Of a DNA stretch of 44,155 nt, positions 32,951-44,014 are shown one piece after another. The DNA is from Bauldia litoralis (GTDB lineage: Bacteria; Pseudomonadota; Alphaproteobacteria; Rhizobiales; Kaistiaceae), in NCBI GenBank assembly GCA_945882315.1, contig CAMCWB010000031.1, positions 1 through 44,155 of the forward strand, given 5' to 3'. Under the pieces are notes generated by a model, which worked only from the letters and a program-made list of their open reading frames with translations, was not told the DNA's origin and made no database searches. Numbering within the stretch: position 1 is the stretch's first letter; every line of letters starts with the position of its first letter. The position numbers and the translations under genes were made by a program.

Positions 32951-33961
32951 ATGGCGGAAGCGAAAGGCCTCTTCCGCCGCGTCTTCGGCGGCGGCGAAAC
33001 ACCCGCCCCGGTCCAAGAGACTCCGGAACCGGCGAAGGCGCCGAAGCAATCCTTCTTCGTACGGCTGCGGCAGGGCTTGGCGCGCTCGTCCGGCGCGCTG
33101 TCCGAGGGCATCACCGCGATCTTCACCAAGCGCAAGCTCGACGAGGCGGCGCTCGAAGATTTCGAGGACATGCTGATCCGCGCCGATCTCGGCGTCGACA
33201 CGGCGGCCCGCATCGCGAAGCGGCTGCGCGAGACGCGCTTCGACAAGGAAGTCTCCGACGAGGAAGTGAAGAGCGTGCTCGCCGACGAGATCGAGGCGGC
33301 GCTGACGCCCGTCGCCAAGCCGCTCGACATCGACGAAAGCCTCAAGCCGCATGTCATCCTCGTGGTCGGCGTCAACGGCACCGGCAAGACCACGACCATC
33401 GGCAAGCTCGCCGCGAAATTCGCCGCCGAAGGCAAGTCCGTGATGCTCGCCGCCAGCGACACCTTCCGGGCCGCGGCGATCGAGCAATTGAAGATCTGGG
33501 GCGAACGCACCGGCGCGACCGTGATTGCGGGCGAGCAGGGCGCCGACGCGGCCGGTCTGGCCTTCGATGCCCTGAAGCAGGCGAAAGCAAGCGCCGCCGA
33601 CGTGCTCATCATCGATACGGCCGGGCGGCTGCAGAACAAGGCCGAGCTGATGGCCGAGCTCGAAAAGATTCTCCGCGTCGTGCGGAAGCTCGATCCGGCG
33701 GCGCCGCACACCGTGCTGATGACGCTCGACGCGACCACCGGCCAGAATGCCTTGAACCAGGTCGAGATCTTCGGCCGCCAGTCCGGCGTCACCGGCCTCG
33801 TCATGACCAAGCTCGACGGCACCGCCCGCGGCGGCATCCTCGTCGCCATCGCCGCCAAATTTGGCCTGCCGGTGCATTTCATCGGCGTCGGCGAAGGCGT
33901 CGACGACCTCGAACCTTTCGAAGCCGGCGACTTCGCCAAGGCGTTGGCGGGATTGCAATGA
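32951..33961 (+). CDS. ftsY: Signal recognition particle receptor FtsY
   Basis: A 336-residue SRP-type GTPase. After a short acidic/basic A region (about 35 residues), the NG domain shows VGVNGTGKTTTIGKLAAK, DTFRAAAIEQLK, DTAGRLQNKAELMAEL, TKLDGTARGG and GVGEGVDDLEPF. It receives SRP-ribosome complexes at the inner membrane and partners with Ffh, encoded 7 kb away on the opposite strand. The A region is much shorter than in enteric FtsY, as is usual in this class. Confidence 0.97.
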   Translation: MAEAKGLFRRVFGGGETPAPVQETPEPAKAPKQSFFVRLRQGLARSSGALSEGITAIFTKRKLDEAALEDFEDMLIRADLGVDTAARIAKRLRETRFDKEVSDEEVKSVLADEIEAALTPVAKPLDIDESLKPHVILVVGVNGTGKTTTIGKLAAKFAAEGKSVMLAASDTFRAAAIEQLKIWGERTGATVIAGEQGADAAGLAFDALKQAKASAADVLIIDTAGRLQNKAELMAELEKILRVVRKLDPAAPHTVLMTLDATTGQNALNQVEIFGRQSGVTGLVMTKLDGTARGGILVAIAAKFGLPVHFIGVGEGVDDLEPFEAGDFAKALAGLQ

Positions 33962-33985
33962 CGGCGGCCCACGCCCCGGCGCGTC

Positions 33986-34050
33986 GTCACCCCGACGAAA
34001 GTCGGGGTCCATGGGTAGTCACGATGGATTCCGGCTTTCGCCGGAATGAC
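33986..34050. repeat. Palindromic intergenic repeat (CCCCGAC / ATTCCGGC type)
   Basis: CCCCGAC GAAA GTCGGGG (33990-34007) and ATTCCGGCTTTCGCCGGAAT (34028-34047) are two hairpins; the outer sequences GTCA...TCCAT and ATGGA...TGAC make the unit palindromic as a whole. This is a widespread class of dispersed repeat in proteobacteria. It sits between ftsY and yciB and could act as a weak terminator. Confidence 0.7.
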
Positions 34051-34102
34051 GTCCGGGGTTATGCCTTGCGCAAAGCCTCAAGGGCTCAGCAGGGATGACA
34101 CC

Positions 34103-34750
34103 ATGACCTTCGAGCCGCCCCCCAACACGCCCGCCCGCGAGCGCAAGGAGATCAACCCGCTCCTTAAGCTGGCCCTGGAGCTCGGACCGCTCGGCGTCTT
34201 CTTCTTTGCCAATGCGCGCGGCGAATGGCTGGCCGAGACGCTGCCGGCACTCGCCCCGCTCGGCGGACCGCTCTTCATCGCCACCGCGATCTTCATCGTC
34301 GCGACGCTGATCTCGCTCGGCGTCTCGCTGGCGCTGACGCGGCGCATGCCGATCATGCCCTTCATCACCGGCATCGTCGTCGTCATCTTCGGCGGGCTGA
34401 CGCTCTATCTGCATGACGAGACCTTCATCAAGATGAAGCCGACCATCGTCAACACGCTGTTCGGCGCCGTTCTCCTCGGCGGGCTGCTCTTCGGCAAGTC
34501 GCTGCTCGGCTATGTCTTCGATTCGGTCTTCAAGCTCACCGACGAAGGCTGGCGGATACTGACCTTCCGCTGGGGCCTGTACTTCCTCGTGCTCGCCATC
34601 CTCAACGAGATCGTCTGGCGGAATTTCTCGACCGACAGCTGGGTGAGCTTCAAGGTCTTCGGCATCATGCCGCTCACCTTCCTCTTCACCCTGTCGCAGC
34701 TGCCGCTCCTCAACCGCACGCAGATCCGCGAAGAGGCCGAGACGCCGTGA
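34103..34750 (+). CDS. yciB: Inner-membrane septation protein A (YciB)
   Basis: A 216-residue protein with about five or six membrane spans. [21 protein letters not shown] at the N-terminus, [39 protein letters not shown] and the terminal FFTLSQLP-type block ([12 protein letters not shown]) are family features. YciB (IspZ) influences envelope integrity and cell division. ATG 34103 is followed by the conserved charged N-terminus. The stop overlaps the next start by four bases (GTGA). Confidence 0.93.
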   Translation: MTFEPPPNTPARERKEINPLLKLALELGPLGVFFFANARGEWLAETLPALAPLGGPLFIATAIFIVATLISLGVSLALTRRMPIMPFITGIVVVIFGGLTLYLHDETFIKMKPTIVNTLFGAVLLGGLLFGKSLLGYVFDSVFKLTDEGWRILTFRWGLYFLVLAILNEIVWRNFSTDSWVSFKVFGIMPLTFLFTLSQLPLLNRTQIREEAETP

Positions 34751-35316
34751 TCGCCCGCACCGACTGGAAGGCTGCGGTCGTCGCCATCGCCGCGATCACG
34801 CTCGCCACGGCCGCTATCCTCTATGCGATCGGCCACCCGCTGATCTGCACCTGCGGCACCGTGAAACTCTGGCACGGCGTCACCTACAGCTCGGAAAATT
34901 CGCAGCATCTCTCCGACTGGTACACCCCTTCCCACGTCATCCACGGGCTCCTGTTCTACGCGCTCCTCTGGCTCGTCGCGCGCAAATGGCCGGTCTCGGC
35001 CCGCGCCGTCGTCGCGACGCTGATCGAGGCCGGCTGGGAGATCCTCGAGAACACGCCGCTGATCATCAACCGCTACCGCGAGGCGACGATCTCGCTCGAT
35101 TATTTCGGCGACAGCGTCATCAACTCGGTGATGGACATCGTCTGGATGCTGCTCGGCTTCTTCCTCACCGCGCGGCTGCCGGTCTGGGTCTCAGTGGCGC
35201 TGGTTGTCGCGCTGGAGCTCTTCGTCGGATACTTCATCCGCGACAACCTCACGCTCAACATCATCATGCTGCTTCACCCGGTCGACGCGATCCGTACCTG
35301 GCAAAACGGCGGCTGA
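34747..35316 (+). CDS. DUF2585 (UPF0314) membrane protein
   Basis: A 189-residue membrane protein of the alphaproteobacterial DUF2585/UPF0314 family. [49 protein letters not shown] and [17 protein letters not shown] are recognisable, with five or so spans. The start is GTG at 34747 overlapping the yciB stop, so it is coupled to yciB. Several conserved acidic and His residues near membrane spans suggest an enzyme, but no function is established. Confidence 0.9.
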   Translation: MIARTDWKAAVVAIAAITLATAAILYAIGHPLICTCGTVKLWHGVTYSSENSQHLSDWYTPSHVIHGLLFYALLWLVARKWPVSARAVVATLIEAGWEILENTPLIINRYREATISLDYFGDSVINSVMDIVWMLLGFFLTARLPVWVSVALVVALELFVGYFIRDNLTLNIIMLLHPVDAIRTWQNGG

Positions 35317-35322
35317 TCAGGC

Positions 35323-35910
35323 TCACTTACCGGCGGCGAGCGCCGCGATCTCGGGCAGCAGCACCTCGGCGATCGCCTGCTCGCTGAGCGGGCCGATGAA
35401 TTTCCGCCGGATGACGCCGTCCGGCCCGACCAGGAAGGTCTCCGGCACGCCATAGACGCCCCAGTCGATCGCCGTGCGGCCATTGTCGTCGACGCCGACC
35501 GCCGCATAGGGATTGCCGAGTTCGCCGAGGAAGCGCCGGGCATTCTCCGGCACGTCCTTGTAGTTGATGCCGAGGAGTTGCAGCCGCGCATCGCCGGCGA
35601 GCCTTTCGAGCAGCGGGTGCTCCTCGCGGCAGGGACCGCACCAGGAGGCGAAGACATTCACCAGGCTGATCTTGCCGCGCAATGCGCCGCTGTCGAAGCC
35701 CGGCAACGGCGCGCCCTCGCGCATCAGCCCGTCCAATGCCGGCAGGGCAAAATCCGGCGCTGCCTTGCCGACCAGCACGGAGGGGATCGCCGACGGGTCT
35801 TCGCCCGATATCAGCCGAGTCAGGAAGACCGCAGCGAGCGCCAGGAAGATGCCGAGCGGCAGGAGATGGGAAAGCCGCGGCGTCCGCCGCGTCACCGGCC
35901 CGTCGCTCAT
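35323..35910 (-). CDS. ccmG: Thiol:disulfide interchange protein CcmG/DsbE
   Basis: A 195-residue membrane-anchored thioredoxin-fold protein. After one N-terminal span (LLPLGIFLALAAVFLTRL), the periplasmic domain has the active site FASWCGPCREEHPLLERL, the CcmG-specific YKDVPENARRFLGELGNPY, and VPETFLVGPDG with the cis-Pro region. It reduces apocytochrome c or CcmH for heme attachment. Its start overlaps the ccmD stop (ATGA). It is the last gene of ccmABCDG. Confidence 0.95.
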   Translation of the reverse strand: MSDGPVTRRTPRLSHLLPLGIFLALAAVFLTRLISGEDPSAIPSVLVGKAAPDFALPALDGLMREGAPLPGFDSGALRGKISLVNVFASWCGPCREEHPLLERLAGDARLQLLGINYKDVPENARRFLGELGNPYAAVGVDDNGRTAIDWGVYGVPETFLVGPDGVIRRKFIGPLSEQAIAEVLLPEIAALAAGK

Positions 35911-36080
35911 TCGCCGCCCTTCGCCGAGCGCCGGCGGATGCCGCGGGCTTCGAGATCGGCAAGCCGGCGGCGAAGCGCCCGCCCGTCGATTAGCACCCAG
36001 CCGACCAGCACGACGATCACGAGCGCCGTCGCCAGATAGGCGGCGACGATGAAGCCGGTATGGGTGGCGATCTGCGTCAT
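35907..36080 (-). CDS. ccmD: Heme exporter protein CcmD
   Basis: A 57-residue protein, MTQIATHTGFIVAAYLATAL followed by the rest of one membrane span (VIVVLVGWVLIDGR) and an Arg-rich cytoplasmic tail with RRRLADLEARG. The pattern of N-terminal His, the Tyr in the span and the basic tail is typical of CcmD. It stabilises release of heme-loaded CcmE from CcmC and CcmAB. It lies four bases after ccmC and overlaps ccmG. Confidence 0.9.
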   Translation of the reverse strand: MTQIATHTGFIVAAYLATALVIVVLVGWVLIDGRALRRRLADLEARGIRRRSAKGGE

Positions 36081-36084
36081 CGGA

Positions 36085-36816
36085 TCAGCCCGCCAGCCCC
36101 GCCGCCATGCGCTGCAGCGTGCGGATGCGGCGGCGCAGGATCTCGTTCCGCATCGCCATCACCGACAGAGCCAGGAAGAGGAGCGTCATCGCCAGCGCCA
36201 TGACGAGGAGCGGCCACAGCATCGACGGATCGATGGTCGGCCCGCCGAGGCGGAAGACGCTGGCCGGCTGGTGCAGCGTGTTCCACCAGTCGACCGAGAA
36301 TTTGATGATCGGCAGGTTGACGGCGCCGACCAGCGTCAGGATCGCGGCGGCGCGCGCCGCCCGGCCGGGATCGTCGACGGCGCGCCACAGCGCGATCAGC
36401 CCGAGATACATGAGGAAGAGGATCAGCACCGAGGTCAGCCGCGCGTCCCACACCCAGTAGGTACCCCACATCGGCTTGCCCCAGAGCGAACCGGTCAGCA
36501 GCGCCAGGAAGGTGAAGGCGGCGCCGACGGGCGCGATGCTCTTCGCCGCGACATCGGCGAGCGGATGCCGCCAGACCAGCGTGCCCAGCGAGGCGATCGC
36601 CATCAGCGAATAGCCGAACATCGACAGCCAGGCCGAGGGCACATGGATATACATGATGCGCACCGTCTCACCCTGCTGGTAGTCGGCGGGCGCGACGAAG
36701 AAGGCGAGATAGAGCCCAATAGCGAGCCCGACCAGCGCCGCCGCCCAGAGAAACGGCAGGAACCGGCCCGAAAGGGACAAATAGCGGGTGGGATTGGCGA
36801 GATCGACGAAGGCCAT
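36085..36816 (-). CDS. ccmC: Heme exporter / heme-handling protein CcmC
   Basis: A 243-residue protein with six membrane spans that hands heme to CcmE. IMYIHVPSAWLSMFGY and GTYWVWDARLTSVLIL (the Trp-rich heme-binding motif) and LHQPASVFRLGGPTI with a conserved His are all visible. The ATG at 36816 is fixed by AFVDLANPTRYLSLSGRFLP; a much longer open frame upstream continues into noise. A 56-base gap separates it from ccmB. Confidence 0.94.
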   Translation of the reverse strand: MAFVDLANPTRYLSLSGRFLPFLWAAALVGLAIGLYLAFFVAPADYQQGETVRIMYIHVPSAWLSMFGYSLMAIASLGTLVWRHPLADVAAKSIAPVGAAFTFLALLTGSLWGKPMWGTYWVWDARLTSVLILFLMYLGLIALWRAVDDPGRAARAAAILTLVGAVNLPIIKFSVDWWNTLHQPASVFRLGGPTIDPSMLWPLLVMALAMTLLFLALSVMAMRNEILRRRIRTLQRMAAGLAG

Positions 36817-36872
36817 GGCGTTGCTTTTAGTGAGGCGCCCGGTTTTCGGCAATTGCAGGGCTGCCGCAGCTG

Positions 36873-37544
36873 TCACTCCATCGACGAGCGGAGCGCCGCC
36901 GCCCCGGCGATCGGCGCCACCACGGCGCTGACCAGCGTCAGCGCCAGCAGGATGAGGAAGGGCGGCAGGAACGGCACCGGGCCGACGATGGTGGCGCTGG
37001 CGGCGCTGACGCCAAAGACCAGCACCGGGATCGTGAAGGGCAGGACGAGGACAGCGACCAGCAGGCCACCACGATTGAAGGCGACCGTGAGCGACGCGCC
37101 GATGGCGCCGATCAGCGTCAGCGCCGGCGTGCCGGCGAGCAGCGTCAGCGTGACCGCGCCGAGCGGCAGCGGCGCGATTCCGAGAAGGAGGCCGAGCACC
37201 GGCGCGGCGATGACCAGCGGCAGCCCGGTCGCCAGCCAATGGCCGACGGCCTTGGCCAGCACCACCAGTTCGAGCGGCAGGCCTGACAGGAAGAAGAGAT
37301 CCAGCGAGCCGTCGTCGCGGTCGTCCTGGAAGAGCCGGTCGAGGCCGAGCAGCGTCGCGAAAAGCGCGCCGATCCACAGGATCGCCGGGCCGATCCGCGC
37401 CAGGAGGTTGAGGTCGGGGCCGATGCCGAAGGGCACGACGACGACCACGGCGAGGAAGAAGACCACGCCGACAAAGGCCCCACCGCTGCCGCGGAGCGAC
37501 AGGAGCGCCGTCCGGCCGGTAATGGCCGCCAGCGCGCCGATCAT
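36873..37544 (-). CDS. ccmB: Heme exporter protein CcmB
   Basis: A 223-residue permease of the CcmAB transporter with six membrane spans. FFLAVVVVVPFGIGPDLNLL, LFQDDRDDGSLDLFFLSGLP and LLVAVLVLPFTIPVLVFGV are family blocks. The start overlaps the ccmA stop by four bases. The CcmAB complex is thought to use ATP to release holo-CcmE rather than to move heme itself. Confidence 0.93.
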   Translation of the reverse strand: MIGALAAITGRTALLSLRGSGGAFVGVVFFLAVVVVVPFGIGPDLNLLARIGPAILWIGALFATLLGLDRLFQDDRDDGSLDLFFLSGLPLELVVLAKAVGHWLATGLPLVIAAPVLGLLLGIAPLPLGAVTLTLLAGTPALTLIGAIGASLTVAFNRGGLLVAVLVLPFTIPVLVFGVSAASATIVGPVPFLPPFLILLALTLVSAVVAPIAGAAALRSSME

Positions 37545-38137
37545 GCCGCCCGCCCGAGCGACAGCGTCGCGGATGCGGCGACCGGCAACGGCCGGTGGGT
37601 CGCGGCGAGCACGATGCCGCCGGCCTTCAGATGCTCGGCGATCAATGCCCCCAGCATCCGTTCCGCTTCTGAATCGAGCGCCGTGGTCGGCTCGTCGAGG
37701 AGCCAGACCGGCCTATGCGAGACGAGAAGCCGGGCAATCGCCACGCGGCGCTTCTGCCCGGCCGACAGGATGCCGGCCGGCAGGTCGGCGAGATCGGCAA
37801 GGCCGACACGGTCGAGGGCGTCGAGCGGCGGCAGGCCGGGGCTGCGGAAGATCCGCCGCCAGAAATCCAGATTTTCGAGGACCGTGAGAGCCGGCTTCAG
37901 CGCATCGAGATAGCCGAGGAAATGCGCTGCCTGGGCGACATCGTCCTTGCCGTCGAGCGTCACGGCGCCCGCTGCCGGCGGCAGAAGCCCCGCGACAACC
38001 CGCAGCATCGTGGTTTTTCCCGAGCCGTTCGGCCCGGTCAGCGCCAGAATCTCCCCCGAAGCGACCGCGAAGGACCGGTCCGCGAAGATCGTCCGGCCGC
38101 CCCGGACGGCCGCAAGACCGGAAGCGCTCAACCGCAT
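37541..38137 (-). CDS. ccmA: Heme exporter ATP-binding protein CcmA
   Basis: A 198-residue ABC ATPase with Walker A (GPNGSGKTTML), the signature loop (LSAGQKRRVAIARLL), Walker B (VWLLDEPTTALD) and a His loop near the end (ATHRPLP). ATG 38137 is chosen since ABC sequence begins with SGLAAVRGGRTIF. It drives the CcmB permease. A 261-base gap separates it from acnA, which is divergent. Confidence 0.93.
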   Translation of the reverse strand: MRLSASGLAAVRGGRTIFADRSFAVASGEILALTGPNGSGKTTMLRVVAGLLPPAAGAVTLDGKDDVAQAAHFLGYLDALKPALTVLENLDFWRRIFRSPGLPPLDALDRVGLADLADLPAGILSAGQKRRVAIARLLVSHRPVWLLDEPTTALDSEAERMLGALIAEHLKAGGIVLAATHRPLPVAASATLSLGRAA

Positions 38138-38305
38138 GGTGAGGCACGCCCGCAACGGCCGCTTGGATTGCGGCGCCGGCCGGTCACGCTGTCTTGCCCA
38201 TGAAACAATGCGTCGATCCACCGCGCTTCTGGCCAGCGCTCTTTAAATTCACTATAAGGCGCGCGGCCCTCGCCGTCGCCGGACGGTACCTCTTCTGGAA
38301 TCCTA

Positions 38306-38322
38306 CTTATCTGAACGATAAG
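38306..38322 (+). promoter_or_regulatory. Operator-like palindrome upstream of acnA
   Basis: CTTATC and GATAAG form a perfect inverted repeat around five bases, 76 bases upstream of the acnA start, within a locally A/T-rich stretch. The size and position fit a regulator site. It does not match Fur, Irr or RirA consensus. The gap to ccmA also contains ACTATAAGG near 38251-38259, a possible -10 element, without a clear -35. Confidence 0.35.
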
Positions 38323-38398
38323 GTGATCCGAAGGGCCTTCCGGGCCCGTTTGCCGTTCCATCGGCGTCCGTATCTTCTTGGGGAAGGATCGACAAGTC

Positions 38399-41080
<2,682 letters not shown>

Positions 41081-41096
41081 TATCTCCGACCAAGGG

Positions 41097-41141
41097 GCGG
41101 CCCGACTCAACGGAACGTGACTTCCAATTGAGAGGGGCCGC
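41097..41141. other. Stem-loop after acnA
   Basis: GCGGCCC (41097) pairs with GGGCCGC (41135), and CTCAA (41106) with TTGAG (41128), forming an interrupted stem over about 45 bases, 16 bases after the acnA stop. No T-run follows. It may be a factor-independent-like transcript end or a processed RNA 3' structure. Confidence 0.45.
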
Positions 41142-41168
41142 TTCTAGCTTCACCGTCATCGCAGCCGA

Positions 41169-41933
41169 ATGTCGGCCGCGCTTGTCCGGAACCGGATCTT
41201 GATAGCGATTTGCCGGCCGTTTTTCGGCCTAGCCATAGCAGCGCTCATATCCGGCCCCGCCCTCGGCGCGCCGAAATCGGTCCTCGAACTTTTCACCAGC
41301 CAGGGCTGCTCGTCCTGCCCCGCCGCCGACAAGCTGATCGGCGAATATGCGGCCCGCGACGACGTGCTCACCCTCTCCTTCAATGTCGACTACTGGGACT
41401 ATCTCGGCTGGAAGGACACGCTCGCCTCGCGCGACAATTCCGACCGCCAGCGTGCCTATGCCGCCGCCCGCGGCGACAACGACGTCTACACGCCGCAGGT
41501 CATCGTCAACGGCCGGGACTATGTGGTCGGCAGCGACAAGGCGAAGATCGACGCGGCGCTGCAGACGGCGTCACCGCTGCCGATCGAAATCGACCTTTCC
41601 GAGAAGGACGACGCCATCACCGTCCATATCGGCGCGGACAGTACGATCTCGCACAACCGCGCTACCCTCTGGCTCGTCTACTACCAGAGCAAGGTCAGCG
41701 TGCCGATCGAGCGCGGCGAGAATACCGGCAAGACGCTCACCTATTCCAACGTCGTCAGGAAGCTCCGGCCGATCGCCATGTGGAAGGGCGAGGAGATGTC
41801 GGTGGACCTGCCGAAGAGCGAGATGGCCAAGGCCAAGACGAAGCGCTGCGCCGTGCTTCTCCAGACCGAGAGCAAGACCGGCCTCCCCGGCCCCGTCCTC
41901 GGCGTCGCGATGCTCAACGACACGCGCGACTAA
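41169..41933 (+). CDS. DUF1223 exported thioredoxin-like protein
   Basis: A 254-residue protein with a signal peptide or anchor (FFGLAIAALISGPALGA). The mature N-terminus VLELFTSQGCSSCPAADKLI has a C-x2-C motif in a thioredoxin-like context, and NVDYWDYLGWKD, YTPQVIVNGRDYVVGSD are DUF1223 landmarks. It is probably a periplasmic redox or thiol-related protein; no function is established. It follows acnA on the same strand after the stem-loop. Confidence 0.88.
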   Translation: MSAALVRNRILIAICRPFFGLAIAALISGPALGAPKSVLELFTSQGCSSCPAADKLIGEYAARDDVLTLSFNVDYWDYLGWKDTLASRDNSDRQRAYAAARGDNDVYTPQVIVNGRDYVVGSDKAKIDAALQTASPLPIEIDLSEKDDAITVHIGADSTISHNRATLWLVYYQSKVSVPIERGENTGKTLTYSNVVRKLRPIAMWKGEEMSVDLPKSEMAKAKTKRCAVLLQTESKTGLPGPVLGVAMLNDTRD

Positions 41934-42080
41934 GCTCTCGCAAAGCCAAACCGGCAAACTAATCCTCGATTAATCTTTCGCTGGCGAAATGGACCTCGTC
42001 GCGGCGGCTGATTCGCCGTGACGGTGGAGCGTCGTTGCGCTCTGCCCAGACCGCGTCGGTTATTTTGGGGGCGTCCGCGT

Positions 42081-42275
42081 ATGGCTGAGATCATCAAGTT
42101 TCGTTCGAAGGCGGACATCGCCGAGGAGAATGGCGAGTTGGACCTGATCACCGCGATCGACGTCGCGATCCGCGACCTTCGCGATATTTCCGAACGCTGG
42201 GGCGACGAGTCCGTCCGCATTCAGGCCGACGAGTGCCGGCGCATGCTGGAGCGCGCCTACGCCGCAGCGGTCTGA
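42081..42275 (+). CDS. Small conserved-looking cytoplasmic protein
   Basis: A 64-residue soluble protein: MAEIIKFRSKADIAEENGEL then an amphipathic, probably all-helical acidic/basic chain ending RRMLERAYAAAV. ATG 42081 is preceded by GGGGGCG. Codon use matches the local genes. It is not recognised, but the composition is that of a folded helical hairpin and similar small proteins are common in rhizobia. Confidence 0.6.
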   Translation: MAEIIKFRSKADIAEENGELDLITAIDVAIRDLRDISERWGDESVRIQADECRRMLERAYAAAV

Positions 42276-42331
42276 ATCCGTTTGCATCAATAGCACCTGA
42301 GCCACAAACTCCCTACGCATGGGGGCGGTGA

Positions 42332-42880
42332 ATGAATTTCTTTAAGCTCATTTGGGATCTGCGCAGTGAGCGCTCGCTCGTTTCGGCGTTGTCCCCAGAT
42401 GAGTGCAGACTGCGAATTCAGAACAACCTTTCCCCATCCGACCTTATGGGAAATCTCCGAGTCACCCAGACTCGACGTTTCGTCGGTAAAATCAAAGGAG
42501 ACCATTTCGGTATCAAACACCGGATGTTCGCCCCCCTGACTTTTGCCGAGCTTTCTGGACGGCTGCGCAAAGAGCAAGGCCGCACCATCATCAGCTGCAA
42601 AGTTGGCCTGTCGCTTCGCAACTACCTCGGGATATTCTTCCTCGAGTGCGCGATCTTGGCGACGATATTTATGATCATCCGGGGCGTGCTTTTTCTGGAG
42701 GTATGGCGACAGGACGTGTTCATCATCGCCGTCCAGTTCCTCGTCCTCGGTGCCATAGGAGTTGGATTGCCGTTCCTTTTCACACGCGACGTCAAAAAGA
42801 ACGGTGGCACACTCGTCGATTTTTTACGCGACCTGCTCGACGCGACCAACGCAAAGCCAACACGGCCGACGGCGACCTAG
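42332..42880 (+). CDS. Hypothetical membrane protein with atypical base composition
   Basis: A 182-residue protein with two membrane spans (about residues 96-118 and 126-150) after an N-terminal soluble domain of about 90 residues (MNFFKLIWDLRSERSLVSAL...). It is not recognised. Codon use is less G/C-rich at third positions than every other gene in the window (runs such as GATTTTTTACGC near 42819), pointing to recent acquisition or an orphan gene. It lies 3-4 bases tail to tail with the htpG remnant. Confidence 0.62.
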   Translation: MNFFKLIWDLRSERSLVSALSPDECRLRIQNNLSPSDLMGNLRVTQTRRFVGKIKGDHFGIKHRMFAPLTFAELSGRLRKEQGRTIISCKVGLSLRNYLGIFFLECAILATIFMIIRGVLFLEVWRQDVFIIAVQFLVLGAIGVGLPFLFTRDVKKNGGTLVDFLRDLLDATNAKPTRPTAT

Positions 42881-44014
42881 CCCAGCCCCTTCTCCAGCAG
42901 CCGGCCGACGCGCGCCGCGTGGTCGGCGAGATCGTCGGGCCGCTCGCCGTCGAGGATCTGCGCCTCGCCGTAAAGGATGAACGCGGCGTCGCCGAGCGCG
43001 TCCGACGCGCCGCCGGCGACTGCCTTGCCGGCCAGTGCCTTGATCAGCGAATGCGTCGGGTTGAGTTCGAGGATCGGCGGGCTCTTCATCTTGACCTGAT
43101 CATGGCGGGCGAGAAGTTTCTCTAACTGCCGGTCGGGCCCGAGCGCGCTGGCGACCAGGCAGACGGCGCTGGTCGAGAGCCGCGATGACGAGCGCACTTC
43201 GCTGACCTTGTCGCCGAGCGTCTGCTTGAACAGCGCGGCAAGCGTCGCGACCGCACCGGCCGGCGCTTCCTCGGCTGCCGCGTCGCCTTCGGCGACCGGG
43301 ATCGTATCGAGGTCGGCGGCGCCCTGCGTTACCGACTGGAAGGGCTTACCCTCGAAGCCCAGCGCCGTCCGAACCCAGAAGGCATCGACGGCATCGGCGA
43401 GGACCAGCACCTCGATACCGCGGCGAGCGAAGCCTTCGAGCTGCGGGCTGGCGAGGATCGCGGCCGCGTCCTCGCCCAGAGCATAATAGATCGCCGTCTG
43501 GTTCGGGCGGAGCGCGGCGATGTAGTCGGAGAGGCTCCGCCATCCCTTGCCGCCGGTCGTCGTCTTGAAGCGGGCGATCTTGTAGAGCGCATCGCGGCGC
43601 TCGGCGTCCTCGTAAAGACCTTCCTTGATCACCGGGCCAAAGGCCTCCCAGATCGCCCCGAACTTCTCCTTGTCCTCTTCGGCGAGCTTGCCGAGATCGG
43701 CGAGGATGCGGTTGGTTACGCCCTTGCCGATCGCCTCCAGCACCGGATTGTGCTGCAGCATCTCGCGCGACAAATTGAGCGGCAGGTCTTCCGAATCGAC
43801 GACGCCGCGCACGAAGCGCAGCCAGCCGGGCAGGATCTTCGCCTCGTCGGTGATAAAGACGCGGCGGACATAGAGCTTGAGCCGGCCCTTCCGTTCGGGA
43901 TCGAACAGATCGAGCGGCTTCATCGACGGCAGGAAGACGAGCACCGAATATTCGTGCCGGCCTTCGGCGCGGTAGTGGACGGTCAGCGCCGGCTCGTCGA
44001 ACTGATGGCTGATA
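42877..44014 (-). pseudogene. htpG: htpG (Hsp90 chaperone), N-terminal ATPase domain lost to IS630
   Basis: The minus strand encodes about 378 residues of HtpG, starting ISHQFDEPALTVHYRAEG and continuing through SMKPLDLFDPERKGRLKLYVRRVFITDEA, SREMLQHNPVLEAIGK and the C-terminal dimerisation region. The middle and C-terminal domains are intact, but the first roughly 250 residues, including the ATP-binding GHKL domain, are absent: the frame runs directly into the IS630 end at 44015. A GTG inside the IS (44025) gives a nominal start for the truncated frame. Without the ATPase domain the protein cannot work as a chaperone. The 5' half may lie beyond the IS, outside the window. Confidence 0.88.

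Noticed and set aside
32176-33990. A 604-codon minus-strand open frame over mtaB/ftsY
   Set aside because: Low-complexity Ser/Arg/Ala/Pro translation; the plus strand carries the true genes with motifs.
34078-34414. Minus-strand frames over yciB
   Set aside because: Antisense shadows of a protein with clear membrane spans and family motifs on the plus strand.
36049-37887. A 612-codon plus-strand open frame over ccmC/ccmB/ccmA
   Set aside because: Antisense to the ccm genes; His/Arg/Gln-rich without domains.
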